Shown here: in pieces, positions 16,057 through 25,727 of the stretch
Position numbering within the stretch: position 1 is the first letter of the stretch
Layout: every line of letters begins with the position of its first letter
Source: Bacteroidota bacterium
GTDB lineage: Bacteria; Bacteroidota; Ignavibacteria; UBA10030; UBA6906
DNA: 64,000 nt
Reading direction: 5' to 3'
Assembly: GCA_019637975.1 (NCBI GenBank)
Contig: JAHBUR010000014.1
Location: 1-64,000, forward strand
Translations under genes and position numbers: made by a program
The notes under the pieces: model-generated
What the model was told of the DNA's origin: nothing
Seen by the model: the letters and a program-made list of their open reading frames with translations, nothing else
Databases searched by the model: none

Positions 16057-17289
16057 ATGATTGATATTGCCGTACATACACTTCGAGAACTCGCTTCCAC
16101 AATTCCACCGACGGCGCCGGGCGTGGAACGCCAGATGATTATCGGCGATCTCGCGAGCAAAGCCTCGCCTGCCGAGCGAACTGCAATGCGAAAGCTGATG
16201 GATGTGGTTCTTCTTCGGATGCAGAAACTCAACGCGTCCGACATCGATATCGGAGGTTTTGGCACAACAGGTCATTTCTGGTACCGTACCTACGGCGATA
16301 AGAAGCCGGACAGAGAGCTTCCCGTGCTTACACCGGATGAAGCAAGCCTGCTGATTCAGTCCATACTCATTGAGCGGCAGCGGTTGTTCCTGTATGAAAA
16401 TCGCAATCTTGATTTTTCGTACACGGTGATGCAGGATGATTCCATGTTCCGCTTCCGTGCCGATGCCTATTTCGATTTGGATCAGCTTGCGTTGAACATG
16501 CGGGCGATCAATGCAACAGTCCGTCCGTACAAGAACCTTGAATTCCACTCGAATGTCACAAAGGCGCTGAGCCTTGCTCATTCATCACACGGCCTTACGC
16601 TGGTTACCGGCATTACGGGGTCCGGCAAAAGCTCAACCCTTGATAGCATCATTGACGCGAACAATCACTCGGTTGATGCGCATATTGTCATCATTTCGTC
16701 GCCGATTGAATACGTGCACAAGCCCGACCGGTGCATCGTTCGCCACCGTGAAGTGGGGCGCGATGTGCTGTCATTCAAGGAAGGAGCAATACAGGCATTG
16801 CGTCAGGATCCCGACATTATCGTTATCGGGGAAATGCGCGATCCCGATACGATTTTCACTGCGCTGGAAATCACCGATAGCGGACACAAAGTGTTCTCCA
16901 CATTGCATACGGCATCCGCGATTGAGACGATTGACCGCGTCATCGGTGAAGTGCCGCCGATTGAACAAGAACGGGTTCGGCTCCGATTGGCGGATACGCT
17001 AAGTTGCGTACTTTCCCAGAAGCTCGTGCCGACATTGGATGGCAAACTCACATTGGCCAAAGAAATCATGCTGATGATCCCCTCTGTTCGGGCAGCCATC
17101 AAAAACAACAATACCGGGGAGATCTACCAAATGATGGCAGAATCGGCAGATATCGGCATGATAACTTTGGAACAGGATTTGAAGCGATTGTATCTGCAGA
17201 AGAGAATCTCTCTCGAGACTGCGATGGTTAATGCGAATAACAAACGACGATTGCAACAAATCCTCAATGCGAATGCAATCGGCGATTGA
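16057..17289 (+). CDS. pilT: PilT-family retraction ATPase
   Basis: A cytoplasmic ATPase of the PilT/PilU group, which depolymerises pili for twitching. It has a ~165-residue N-terminal part, Walker A GITGSGKS (185-192), SSPIEYVHKPDRCIVRHREVG at the Asp-box position, Walker B DPDIIVIGEMRDPDT, and the His box STLHTASA. It lacks the zinc tetracysteine of PilB and ends with the PilT-type helical tail. LADTLSCVLSQKLVPTLDGK replaces the typical LA..L..VisQrLl motif. At 410 residues it is longer than the usual ~345-370 because of a longer N-terminus. A retraction ATPase argues for a dynamic pilus rather than a pure secretion system. Confidence 0.9.
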   Translation: MIDIAVHTLRELASTIPPTAPGVERQMIIGDLASKASPAERTAMRKLMDVVLLRMQKLNASDIDIGGFGTTGHFWYRTYGDKKPDRELPVLTPDEASLLIQSILIERQRLFLYENRNLDFSYTVMQDDSMFRFRADAYFDLDQLALNMRAINATVRPYKNLEFHSNVTKALSLAHSSHGLTLVTGITGSGKSSTLDSIIDANNHSVDAHIVIISSPIEYVHKPDRCIVRHREVGRDVLSFKEGAIQALRQDPDIIVIGEMRDPDTIFTALEITDSGHKVFSTLHTASAIETIDRVIGEVPPIEQERVRLRLADTLSCVLSQKLVPTLDGKLTLAKEIMLMIPSVRAAIKNNNTGEIYQMMAESADIGMITLEQDLKRLYLQKRISLETAMVNANNKRRLQQILNANAIGD

Positions 17290-17355
17290 AACAAGCGGGA
17301 GTTATGGCCATATGAACAATAATAGTCACCACCGAATAACAAGGGAACAGTCGCT

Positions 17356-18915
17356 ATGGCTATGGTAGGCGGCAAGTCAATGATAGGCCTGTTTGTTGAC
17401 GGCCTCGACATCAAGCTTGCCCGTGTCGCACAAAAACGGGGCAAGGTGGTCGTTCAGGAGTTGCGTTCGGCAACGCTTATTTCCAAGCTGGAAGAAAGAA
17501 AAACGGCGGAAGCGACGATGAGTCAGACGGCCGATGACAGGGATCCTTTCCGGCTTCCTGAACTTGATTCGACCGAGCAAGCTGCCATTGCCGGCGGCGA
17601 AGACAACAATGCCATTCTGTTAGGATTGCTGTCCCAATACAAACCGAAAAGCTACTCGCTTGCCTACGGAATCTCGGAGCCATCCATTTACTATCATGCA
17701 TTGGACAGTAACTTCGGCCTGAAGGGAAAGAACCTGAAGCTGCGGATTATTGATGAATTGAAGAATGTTCGAACCTTCCAGCCCACTCCCGATGCCGTAG
17801 ATGCCATTCCGACGGAAGACGGGAACCTGTTGTGTGTTGTACGCGAAGATGGCCTCTCGCTTATAAATCACCTCGATAGCATTAAGGGATTTTTGGGGAA
17901 TAGGGTCCCGAATATTTCCGGTATCGACAGCTCTGACATTGCTCTCATGAATATGGTGAGATCGAATTATGATCTTCAGCCCGATGAGGTGTCGGTGATT
18001 ATTTATGTCGGAGCCGAGTTCACGCGCCTGATTTTTATGCACGGAACGAACTTCTACCAGTTTGCCCCGATTCTCAGCGAAGGGTACGACTCGTCGAACC
18101 TGCCGAACACGGTGTACAGCAGATTGTTACTCGAGCAAGATAACTTGAACATTCAGCGTGTCAGCAAGATCATTCTTGCGGGTGAAAGTCGACGGATAGG
18201 GTTCAAGGAATTTTTGCACCAGATGCTGCCCGATCAGGAAGTTGACTACCTGTTAACGCCGAATCTTGATGTCAGCCAGTTGCCGCCTGATCAGCAGGAA
18301 GCAGTGTCCGAGTATGCTGTTGCCATTGGCGTTGCGTGGAAGTTCCTTGATAGCTCGAACAAAGCGTTCTACCGCACAAACTTGCTTCCGGATTCTGTTC
18401 GTGAAGGTCAGCGTGTTTTCAAACTGTCATGGCACGGCTATCTGTTACTTGCCGCCATTTTCGGTTCTACACTCTTCTTCACAACGCAGATTCAGCAGAA
18501 ACGGCAGGAAATCAACGAACTCAAGTCTCTTCTCGACGTCAAGTCGGCCCAGATCAGCGAAAACACAACCTTGATGAACTCGATCAGCAGCTTGCGTGAC
18601 CAGCTTGGAAAGTACAACGCATCGATGGCATTGTATGATTCGCTGGTGCCGGGGGCAGACAAATTCAGCAAAGCGTTTTCCCATTTAAGTCACGGCGTAG
18701 AAGATCTGAACTCGATCTGGCTGAACGAGTTCATTGTGCCGGAAAGCGGCGAGGTAACGCTCAACGGCTTTGCCGTGAACCGATCACGCATTCCGCGTCT
18801 TTCCGCCATGTTCGAACAGGCGCTGCTGAAAGAGGTTTCAACCGAGGAAATCAGGGGTGAAACGGTGTACCGCTACAAGATAGAGGTTCCGTCCATCATG
18901 AACACGAAACAATAG
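17356..18915 (+). CDS. PilM-PilN-like fusion, pilus alignment complex
   Basis: PilM is the actin-like cytoplasmic ring protein and PilN the inner-membrane protein that binds it. Here they seem to be one 519-residue chain. Residues ~8-335 look actin/FtsA-like (GLFVDGLDIKLARV, VSVIIYVGAEFTRLIFMHG, KIILAGESRR). Near 340 comes TNLLPDSVREGQ, the INLLP-type motif that starts PilN, then a membrane segment (~359-376) and a coiled coil (QKRQEINELKSLLDV), then a periplasmic PilN-like alpha/beta domain (~430-519). A GspL identity is a close alternative, since GspL has the same domain order. Its neighbours (PilO-PilP fusion, secretin) suit either reading. Confidence 0.75.
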   Translation: MAMVGGKSMIGLFVDGLDIKLARVAQKRGKVVVQELRSATLISKLEERKTAEATMSQTADDRDPFRLPELDSTEQAAIAGGEDNNAILLGLLSQYKPKSYSLAYGISEPSIYYHALDSNFGLKGKNLKLRIIDELKNVRTFQPTPDAVDAIPTEDGNLLCVVREDGLSLINHLDSIKGFLGNRVPNISGIDSSDIALMNMVRSNYDLQPDEVSVIIYVGAEFTRLIFMHGTNFYQFAPILSEGYDSSNLPNTVYSRLLLEQDNLNIQRVSKIILAGESRRIGFKEFLHQMLPDQEVDYLLTPNLDVSQLPPDQQEAVSEYAVAIGVAWKFLDSSNKAFYRTNLLPDSVREGQRVFKLSWHGYLLLAAIFGSTLFFTTQIQQKRQEINELKSLLDVKSAQISENTTLMNSISSLRDQLGKYNASMALYDSLVPGADKFSKAFSHLSHGVEDLNSIWLNEFIVPESGEVTLNGFAVNRSRIPRLSAMFEQALLKEVSTEEIRGETVYRYKIEVPSIMNTKQ

Positions 18916-18937
18916 GCGACGGGGAAAGGAGTAAGGC

Positions 18938-19864
18938 GTGTCATACAAAGTCCGAAATAGTATAGTGCTTGGTGTATTGCTGCTGCTCATCATGGGCGTT
19001 GGTACATTCGTGCGGGCGTATCACCTTCCCAAGGAGTCGAAAGCCTTGGCTGCGGAAATCGAAAAGATCGAGGAGGAATTGAGCAATACCCCGGGTCTCA
19101 TCAATGAATATAACGAACTCAGCGCAACTGTTGAGGATACGAAGGCTCGATGGGAAAGTCGAAGCAAGGAAATTCCGCCGGAAGACATTACCGGCAAGAC
19201 GTACGAATATTTCAGTAATCTCATTGAACGAAGCGGCGGCCTGAAATTGAACATGATATACCAGGGCCCGCAGATGAAAGACAACTATGGTTTCAACGTG
19301 TACAACTTGCGCGGCGAAGGACCGTACGCTAATCTCTACAAATTCCTCTGGCATATTGAGAACGGACGCAAGCTGTTCAAGATCAACACGTTGAATATGA
19401 AGGGGCTCGAAATTGCAGAGAATGAAAAAACAGCGGGCGATATTCTGGTAACTTTTGAAATGACGGTACACGCGTTCTACGCGGCAATTCCGGAATTGGC
19501 AAAACCGAATTCGGGACGCGAAGATACTCCTCCCTACTTGTCGCAAGATCCGTTCCTGCCGGTAATTACCGCCCTCTTGCCTCCGAACAAAACGAATCTT
19601 GTTGAGATCGAGCGTTCGGATTTGAAGGCTGTTATTCCGGGCAAAGCATTTGTCTTCGATCAGAACAACAACTTCAGAACCTTGCAGTGGGGAGATGAAG
19701 TATATCTTGGCTATGTAACGAAGCTTCTGCCGGAAGAAGGAAAAATCGAATGCACCCTGAACAAGGGAGGCATTATTGAAAAAGTGGAATTAAAGATACG
19801 ATATGCTGCGGGACAACAGGCAGCGTTGGGTCAACAACCGGATTTCTTGAATAAAAAGCCTTGA
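18938..19864 (+). CDS. PilO-PilP-like fusion protein
   Basis: A bitopic inner-membrane protein: a short N-terminus, one membrane segment (~8-26), a coiled coil (LAAEIEKIEEELSNTPGLINEY), then an alpha/beta PilO-like domain (~90-180: YEYFSNLIERSGGLKLNMIY, YANLYKFLWHIENGRKLFKI). The last ~90 residues (DPFLPVITALLPP, GKAFVFDQNNNFRTLQWGDEVYLGYVT) form a small beta domain like PilP or GspC-HR, which contacts the secretin. It starts 22 bases after the PilM-PilN gene and ends 7 bases before the secretin gene. The order M-N-O-P-Q of classic pil operons is thus kept in three genes. The C-terminal PilP assignment is less sure than PilO. Confidence 0.7.
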   Translation: MSYKVRNSIVLGVLLLLIMGVGTFVRAYHLPKESKALAAEIEKIEEELSNTPGLINEYNELSATVEDTKARWESRSKEIPPEDITGKTYEYFSNLIERSGGLKLNMIYQGPQMKDNYGFNVYNLRGEGPYANLYKFLWHIENGRKLFKINTLNMKGLEIAENEKTAGDILVTFEMTVHAFYAAIPELAKPNSGREDTPPYLSQDPFLPVITALLPPNKTNLVEIERSDLKAVIPGKAFVFDQNNNFRTLQWGDEVYLGYVTKLLPEEGKIECTLNKGGIIEKVELKIRYAAGQQAALGQQPDFLNKKP

Positions 19865-19871
19865 GGGGAGC

Positions 19872-21119
19872 ATGAAAACACCAACCGTCATAATCGCAAT
19901 TGCGCTGTTCGTTGCTTGCATCGTGCCTGCATCAGCCCAGCCACTGAATCCCGTGGAACGCCGGGCGCTGAAAGAGTACATCTCGCCCGATGAGCTGGTG
20001 TCGATAGCACCAACAGCTTCGCTCGACAAGGCGTTCAGTGCCATCAGCGAAGTGAGCAAGAAATTCACCGGAAAAATCATCATTGATCCGGAACGCCGCA
20101 ATGATCCGGTGGGCGTGGATATCACAGGAATGCAATGGAGGATCGCCCTTGAAACGATCTGCCGCAAGAACAATTTGTGGTACGACGAATACACGGGCTA
20201 TTTCCAGATTGTTGCGCTGGGTAACGGTGAAGGAAAAGGACGGGATGGCGCGGCCGGAACAATGATGCCGGTCAGTGCAGAAATGCAGAAGGAAATAGCG
20301 AACATCAAGAGTCGGGAAATCAAAATCTCCGCTGTGTTTTTTGAAGTATCTCTGACGAAACTCGAAGAAGTCGGCGTCAACTGGAGCTTCATGAAGAGCA
20401 ACAAGGATGTCTCAGTCAACTCGCAGTTCAAGGCGGCGGACAATGTGTCGTCTGATTTGTTTAAGATGGACGTGACTCCGAAAATCTCGTTTGCCAACAT
20501 CAATGCCGTGGCACAAGTATTTTCGGCGTACGATCTGGGGGAGGTTCTCTCCGGTCCGCAACTGATTGTCCGTTCTGGTGAAAAGGGAAGAATCCAGGTC
20601 GGGCAGGATTTCTCGATCAAGGAACGTGATTTCTCAGGAAATCTCCTCGATAAGTTTTACAGCACAGGCACCATTATCGATGTGCATCCGCAGGTGATCT
20701 CGGAATCGGGTGTCAACTTCATTCACATTCAAGTTGATGTCGAGCGAAGTTCGTTGGTGCCTTCCCAGGGAAGTACCATCATCAATAAAACAAAGGCAAA
20801 TACCAACGTCCTTCTTCTCGACGGGGAAGAGACAATCATCGGCGGTTTGTACAACAATGAAGTACAGGAAACACGGCTCGGCATTCCTCTATTAAAGGAC
20901 CTGCCTTGGTACGTATTCGGGTTGCGGTATCTTTTCGGTTACAACAAAGACGAGGTACGCAAGAAGGAATTGATTATTCTCCTCAAAGCGGAACTTGTTC
21001 CGACGCTTCAGGAACGTGTTGCGCAAAAAGTTCAGGAAGATGGTGTGTATCAGCGATGGCAGGATGGCGTTCAGCGGCAGGTTGACCATGTAACCGGAGC
21101 AAGGAAGGAGGGACGTTAA
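19872..21119 (+). CDS. pilQ: Secretin (PilQ/GspD family)
   Basis: The outer-membrane pore through which the pilus passes. A signal peptide is visible (MKTPTVIIAIALFVACIVPASAQP, cleavage after ASA). One N-domain-like region follows (~45-115), then the secretin core: RSGEKGRIQVGQDFSIKE, TGTIIDVHPQVISESGVNFIHIQV, NTNVLLLDGEETIIGGLYNNE and the C-terminal RLGIPLLKDLPWYVFGLRYLFG, the standard secretin signature. At 415 residues it is much shorter than E. coli GspD (~650) or Pseudomonas PilQ (~710) and seems to have only one or two N domains and no AMIN domain. No pilotin gene is recognised, but the next gene encodes a lipoprotein. Confidence 0.9.
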   Translation: MKTPTVIIAIALFVACIVPASAQPLNPVERRALKEYISPDELVSIAPTASLDKAFSAISEVSKKFTGKIIIDPERRNDPVGVDITGMQWRIALETICRKNNLWYDEYTGYFQIVALGNGEGKGRDGAAGTMMPVSAEMQKEIANIKSREIKISAVFFEVSLTKLEEVGVNWSFMKSNKDVSVNSQFKAADNVSSDLFKMDVTPKISFANINAVAQVFSAYDLGEVLSGPQLIVRSGEKGRIQVGQDFSIKERDFSGNLLDKFYSTGTIIDVHPQVISESGVNFIHIQVDVERSSLVPSQGSTIINKTKANTNVLLLDGEETIIGGLYNNEVQETRLGIPLLKDLPWYVFGLRYLFGYNKDEVRKKELIILLKAELVPTLQERVAQKVQEDGVYQRWQDGVQRQVDHVTGARKEGR

Positions 21120-21122
21120 GCA

Positions 21123-22580
21123 ATGAGAAGAGTTCTCTTTGGAATGGGTGCAGCACTGGCTCTCGCGTTTGTCTTGAATGCATGCAGCAATGATGATACG
21201 GGGCCCAGCGCCGGCGTTGCGGTCGTATCCGGCTTCGTCAAAGATGCAAAGAACCGGATGCCGCTAAGCGGGGTTCTCGTAGAAGGCAAGGCCGGAACAA
21301 CAGTGACCGCGCAGGCAACAACGGATGACCAGGGTCGTTTTGAACTTCGCTTCAATGTTGACAGCGCGATGACGGCAAAAATCTCGATCCGCAACGTCAC
21401 AGGATACCGTGATACAATTGATATTTCCCTTTCAGTGAAACCCAACGAAGCAGTGTTGCGCGATATCGATCTGAATCCGAAGTCACAAGTGATTGGCGGA
21501 GGTGGCAGCACGAGCGGCCTTGCACAAACGTTTGCATTTCTCGGCGCCGACCCCATGCAGGTTTCTGTGTACGGTGTAGGAGGTCAGGAAACAGCCGTAT
21601 TAGGTTTCGAGGCTCGTGATTCTCTCGGCCTTCCCGTTGACGCGGCGCATGCGGTACAAATCAACTTCAGCCTTCAGGGCGGACCGAACGGCGGCGAATA
21701 TCTCTCTCCGACAACAATCACAACGAATGCAGTCGGGCGGGCGTTTATTGCGTTCAACAGTGGCACACGCTCGGGAGTTGTACAGGTGGTGGCAACGGCA
21801 AATGTTGCGGGTCGGCTTATTACGTCATCACCGGTTCGTATCGTCATCAACGCCGGCTTTGCCGATCAAGCTCATTTTACTATTGCAGCCGAGCGATACA
21901 ATTTCCCGACGTGGGGTATTGCCGGTAATCGAAACAAAATCAGCGTTATTGTCGGCGACAGGTATTCGAACCCTGTGGTTATGAACACCGCCGTGTATTT
22001 CCGGACAAACGCCGGCGTTATTCAGCCGACTGTGTTTACGAATATTGATGGATTGGGATCTGCCGATCTTATCAGCGGCAATCCGTTCCCGGCAGGTCAA
22101 TATGCAGCGCAACCGTACGGAAACGGTTACCATTATCTTGCCGCCCGGACCATCGGACAAGGTGGTGTTCCCGTGGAAGACAGCATCCTGGTGTTGTGGA
22201 GTGCGCATTCTGAAATCAGGAACATTACACCGCTTACGTTCAACATCGCGAATGGCGGGTCGCAGGACTTCACGTTCAGCGTCTCCGACTTCAACGGTAA
22301 CCCGCTTGCAGCAGGGACAACAATTACGGTTACCGCGAGTGTGCCGCCGCCACCGGATCCGAATACGCCTGTGAACCAGGTTCAACTTGCTTTCGGGAAT
22401 CAAGGAACAATTGTACTCAACGACGTGATCTTCCGGGGGGCCGGCAGTACGGATTTCAGCTTCCGGTTGAGTGATGGAACTCCGAACATCTCCAATAGTC
22501 CGACTCCCACTTCAGTTTCCATTACCGTAGCCGGGCCGAACGGTAACGCATACTATACCTTGGATGGAATCGTGCAGTAG
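21123..22580 (+). CDS. Lipoprotein with carboxypeptidase-regulatory-like and Ig-like domains
   Basis: A lipoprotein signal (MRRVLFGMGAALALAFVLNAC) puts Cys21 as the lipidated residue. A beta-sandwich of the carboxypeptidase-regulatory type spans ~35-115 (VVSGFVKDAKNRMPLSGVLVEGK, DDQGRFELRF). Two or more Ig-like repeats of the bacterial Big/invasin type follow (SLGLPVDAAHAVQINFSLQGGPNGGEY; ERYNFPTWGIAGNRNKISVIVGDRYSNPV). The gene begins 3 bases after the secretin stop and ends just before a strong terminator, so it belongs to the pilus operon. It could be a secretin-associated factor or a surface adhesin. It is not a recognised pilotin; the function is unknown. Confidence 0.75.
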   Translation: MRRVLFGMGAALALAFVLNACSNDDTGPSAGVAVVSGFVKDAKNRMPLSGVLVEGKAGTTVTAQATTDDQGRFELRFNVDSAMTAKISIRNVTGYRDTIDISLSVKPNEAVLRDIDLNPKSQVIGGGGSTSGLAQTFAFLGADPMQVSVYGVGGQETAVLGFEARDSLGLPVDAAHAVQINFSLQGGPNGGEYLSPTTITTNAVGRAFIAFNSGTRSGVVQVVATANVAGRLITSSPVRIVINAGFADQAHFTIAAERYNFPTWGIAGNRNKISVIVGDRYSNPVVMNTAVYFRTNAGVIQPTVFTNIDGLGSADLISGNPFPAGQYAAQPYGNGYHYLAARTIGQGGVPVEDSILVLWSAHSEIRNITPLTFNIANGGSQDFTFSVSDFNGNPLAAGTTITVTASVPPPPDPNTPVNQVQLAFGNQGTIVLNDVIFRGAGSTDFSFRLSDGTPNISNSPTPTSVSITVAGPNGNAYYTLDGIVQ

Positions 22581-22604
22581 CTGTCGCATCATCACCACAT
22601 CATC

Positions 22605-22646
22605 AGAGCCTCTGCCGAGACGTCGCAGAGGCTCTTGCGTTTTCTT
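22605..22646 (+). terminator. Strong rho-independent terminator of the pilus operon
   Basis: AGAGCCTCTGC (22605-22615) pairs perfectly with GCAGAGGCTCT (22625-22635) around a 9-base loop, followed by TGCGTTTTCTT. It lies 25 bases after the lipoprotein stop and isolates the pilus cluster from uvrA. Confidence 0.88.
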
Positions 22647-22752
22647 GAATAGCGTTACGGTCAGACTGAAACCTCTCTTGGGTGTGAATTGATTTTCCGC
22701 CTCCTTTGCGTTAGTTTGTTGGACAACTAAATCGTTCTCGGCGGACTATTCT

Positions 22753-25608
22753 ATGGCAAAGCGTTCAAACGGCGGGGCCACCTCTCCTCAGGCAGCATTC
22801 AACAAAGATACAATAGTAATCCGCGGAGCGCGGGTTCACAACCTCAAGAATGTCAACCTCGATCTTCCCCGAAAGAAACTGATTGTCGTCACGGGCGTCA
22901 GTGGTTCAGGGAAATCGAGTCTTGCGTTCGACACAATTTACGCCGAAGGCCAGCGCCGGTACGTTGAAAGTCTCTCTTCGTATGCCCGCCAGTTTCTTGA
23001 GCGGATGGATAAGCCTGATGTTGATCTCATTCAGGGCATCAGTCCGGCAATGGCGATCGAGCAGAAAACAAATACCCGCAATCCTCGTTCAACAGTCGGA
23101 ACCACGACGGAAATCTATGACTATCTCCGCGTACTATTTGCCCGCATAGGAAAGACCTACTGTTATAATTGCGGCAGACTGGTGACGAGAGATACCGTCC
23201 GGACTATCCTCGATTCTCTGACGCAGGAGGCAGGGGATGTGCAAACCTCTTCGCTCAAGCTCTACATCACGTTTCCTCTTCCCATTCATCACAATGAGAC
23301 AGTAGATGAGGCCCTCTCCAATCTGAAAAAGGAGGGGTTCTTTCGCGTTGTCGTGAAGAACGAGATTGTGGATTTGAACGAAAGTGAGGTACCGAAGAAG
23401 ATCAAGCCCGCTGAAGTTCAGGTCTTGGTCGATCGTGTCATGTTTACTGTCGGCGAGGAAAACAACCGTCTTGCCGATTCGATCGAGACTGCGTTCGCAT
23501 CCGGCGGCGGAAACGCAGAGGTGGTTCTCTTGGAGAATAACAAAACGCTGAAGTTCACCCAGAATTTCGAGTGTTCTCACTGTCGTATCAGATACGAGGA
23601 ACCCGACCCGCGGTTGTTTTCGTTCAATAATCCGTTTGGCGCATGCCCTGAATGCCAGGGATTTGGAAAGGCAATCGGGATTGACATGGAGTTGGTCGTT
23701 CCGATGAAAAGCAAGACCCTGCGCGAAGGGGCGATTCAACCGTGGTCAACTCCGAAGTTCAAAGAGAATGAGGGGCGAATGGTCTCGGCCGCGCGACAAG
23801 CCGGTGTACGGCTCGATGTTCCATTCAGCGATCTTTCGGAAACTGAACAGCAATTTGTTATGGAGGGACACGGAGATTTTGACGGCATTAACGGCTTTTT
23901 CAAAATGCTCGAGAAGAAATCGTACAAGATCTACTACCGGGTTCTGCTGAGCCGGTACAGAGGTTACACAACGTGCGCGGCATGCGGTGGAGCCCGACTA
24001 CGCAAGGAAGCTTTGAACATCAAAGTGGCTGAAAAAGGAATTGCGGACATTGTCCGGATGACTATCGCTGAAGCCGGAGAGTTCTTCGCATCGCTTTCTC
24101 TCACACATACTGAACGGGAAATAGCAAAGCGAATTCTCGAAGAACTGGATCGGAGGCTGAAGTATCTCAACGAGGTGGGCATCGGCTATCTGACCCTTGA
24201 CAGATTGTCGAATACACTTTCAGGAGGTGAATCGCAGCGGATCAATCTTGCCACCTCGCTCGGTTCTTCGCTTGTTGGGGCATTGTACGTTCTGGATGAA
24301 CCAAGCATTGGCCTTCATCCCCGCGATAACGGACGACTCATCAATATCCTGAAAGCCCTTCGTGATGTCGGAAATACAGTGCTTGTGGTTGAGCATGACA
24401 GCGATATGATGCGAGAGAGCGACATCATTGTCGATATGGGGCCAAAGGCCGGAGAGTTCGGTGGTGAAATAGTCTATGCCGGACCTTCGGGAGAGATTGT
24501 CACTGATCAGAAATCTCTGACAGGAAAATACCTGAGTGGCAAGCGATCAATCGCTGTTCCTCGAAACAGAAGGCTTCCGAACAGTGCCGCAGTTATCATT
24601 GAAGGGGCGGCCGAAAACAATCTGAAGGGAATAGATGTCACCATCCCGTTGCACATGTTCGTTTGCATTACAGGTGTCAGTGGCAGCGGCAAAAGTACGC
24701 TTGTGCATGATGTTCTTTACTCGGGACTGAAGCGATTGAAGGGAGAGCCCGCCGAGAAAACGGGACGGTGTTCGGCAATTCGCGGCCACGAGCACATCAG
24801 TTCTGTCGAGATGGTTGACCAATCTCCCATAGGTCGCTCGCCCCGTTCCAATCCGATTACGTATATCCAGATTTTTGATCACATCAGAAATCTGTTTGCC
24901 GCTACGCAAGCAGCGAAGATTCACGGCTTCTTGCCCGGTCACTTTTCGTTCAACGTTCCGGGCGGACGGTGTGAAGCTTGTGAAGGTGATGGTGTGGTGA
25001 AAGTCGAGATGCAGTTCCTTGCCGATTTGTATCTGATCTGTGATTCATGCAAAGGGGCACGGTACAAGCAGGAAGTTCTTGATGTGCACTATCACGGAAA
25101 GAACATTACCGACGTGTTGGGGATGACGGTTACAGAAGCGATTCAATTCTTTTCGGCAGATGCAACAGGCAGGAAGGTTGCCCGGAAACTGAAGGTTCTT
25201 GAGGATGTGGGACTGGGCTATATCAGGCTCGGCCAATCCGCGACATCCCTTTCCGGCGGAGAAGCGCAGCGCATCAAGCTTGCTGCCCATCTTTCCGCTC
25301 CTCAACGGGGAACTCACACATTGTTCATTTTTGATGAACCGACAACCGGATTGCATTTTGACGACATTGCCAAACTGTTGACCTGCTTCTCGGCCTTGAT
25401 AGATCAAGGGCATTCGGTCGTGATTATTGAGCACAATCTCGACGTCATCAAATGTGCCGACTATGTTATTGATTTGGGGCCGGAGGCTGGCGGCGGCGGC
25501 GGTGAGATTGTGGGGCAGGGTACTCCTGAAAAACTGGCCAAAATTGCGGAGTCACACACGGGCAGATTCCTCAGGAGGTGCCTCTTTCCGGAAAAGTCGT
25601 CTAAGTGA
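22753..25608 (+). CDS. uvrA: Excinuclease ABC subunit A
   Basis: UvrA is the DNA-damage sensor of nucleotide excision repair and loads UvrB. All parts are visible in 951 residues: first Walker A GVSGSGKSS, Q-loop region SSYARQFLERMDKPDVD, the UvrB-binding and insertion domains (~120-400), zinc module CSHC...CPEC, ABC signature LSGGESQRINLAT, Walker B VLDEPSIGLHP. The second half repeats these: [10 protein letters not shown], zinc module CEAC...CDSC, LSGGEAQRIKLA and FIFDEPTTGLHFDD. The ~15-residue N-terminal extension is unremarkable. It stands alone after the pilus operon terminator with its own upstream region. Confidence 0.97.
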   Translation: MAKRSNGGATSPQAAFNKDTIVIRGARVHNLKNVNLDLPRKKLIVVTGVSGSGKSSLAFDTIYAEGQRRYVESLSSYARQFLERMDKPDVDLIQGISPAMAIEQKTNTRNPRSTVGTTTEIYDYLRVLFARIGKTYCYNCGRLVTRDTVRTILDSLTQEAGDVQTSSLKLYITFPLPIHHNETVDEALSNLKKEGFFRVVVKNEIVDLNESEVPKKIKPAEVQVLVDRVMFTVGEENNRLADSIETAFASGGGNAEVVLLENNKTLKFTQNFECSHCRIRYEEPDPRLFSFNNPFGACPECQGFGKAIGIDMELVVPMKSKTLREGAIQPWSTPKFKENEGRMVSAARQAGVRLDVPFSDLSETEQQFVMEGHGDFDGINGFFKMLEKKSYKIYYRVLLSRYRGYTTCAACGGARLRKEALNIKVAEKGIADIVRMTIAEAGEFFASLSLTHTEREIAKRILEELDRRLKYLNEVGIGYLTLDRLSNTLSGGESQRINLATSLGSSLVGALYVLDEPSIGLHPRDNGRLINILKALRDVGNTVLVVEHDSDMMRESDIIVDMGPKAGEFGGEIVYAGPSGEIVTDQKSLTGKYLSGKRSIAVPRNRRLPNSAAVIIEGAAENNLKGIDVTIPLHMFVCITGVSGSGKSTLVHDVLYSGLKRLKGEPAEKTGRCSAIRGHEHISSVEMVDQSPIGRSPRSNPITYIQIFDHIRNLFAATQAAKIHGFLPGHFSFNVPGGRCEACEGDGVVKVEMQFLADLYLICDSCKGARYKQEVLDVHYHGKNITDVLGMTVTEAIQFFSADATGRKVARKLKVLEDVGLGYIRLGQSATSLSGGEAQRIKLAAHLSAPQRGTHTLFIFDEPTTGLHFDDIAKLLTCFSALIDQGHSVVIIEHNLDVIKCADYVIDLGPEAGGGGGEIVGQGTPEKLAKIAESHTGRFLRRCLFPEKSSK

Positions 25609-25727
25609 CTGATGTCACATCGGAGGGGATGGGATTATACTACATTGATACCGCAGCAGTTACTGAAAGGCATTGGTACTTCGACGGATTTAGGGGAGAT
25701 CCTAGGAAGTGCTGATGCCTTTCGCCA

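Noticed and set aside
15595-16581. Long minus-strand open frame across pilB copy 2 and pilT
   Set aside because: It overlaps two clear ATPase genes and its translation matches nothing recognisable.
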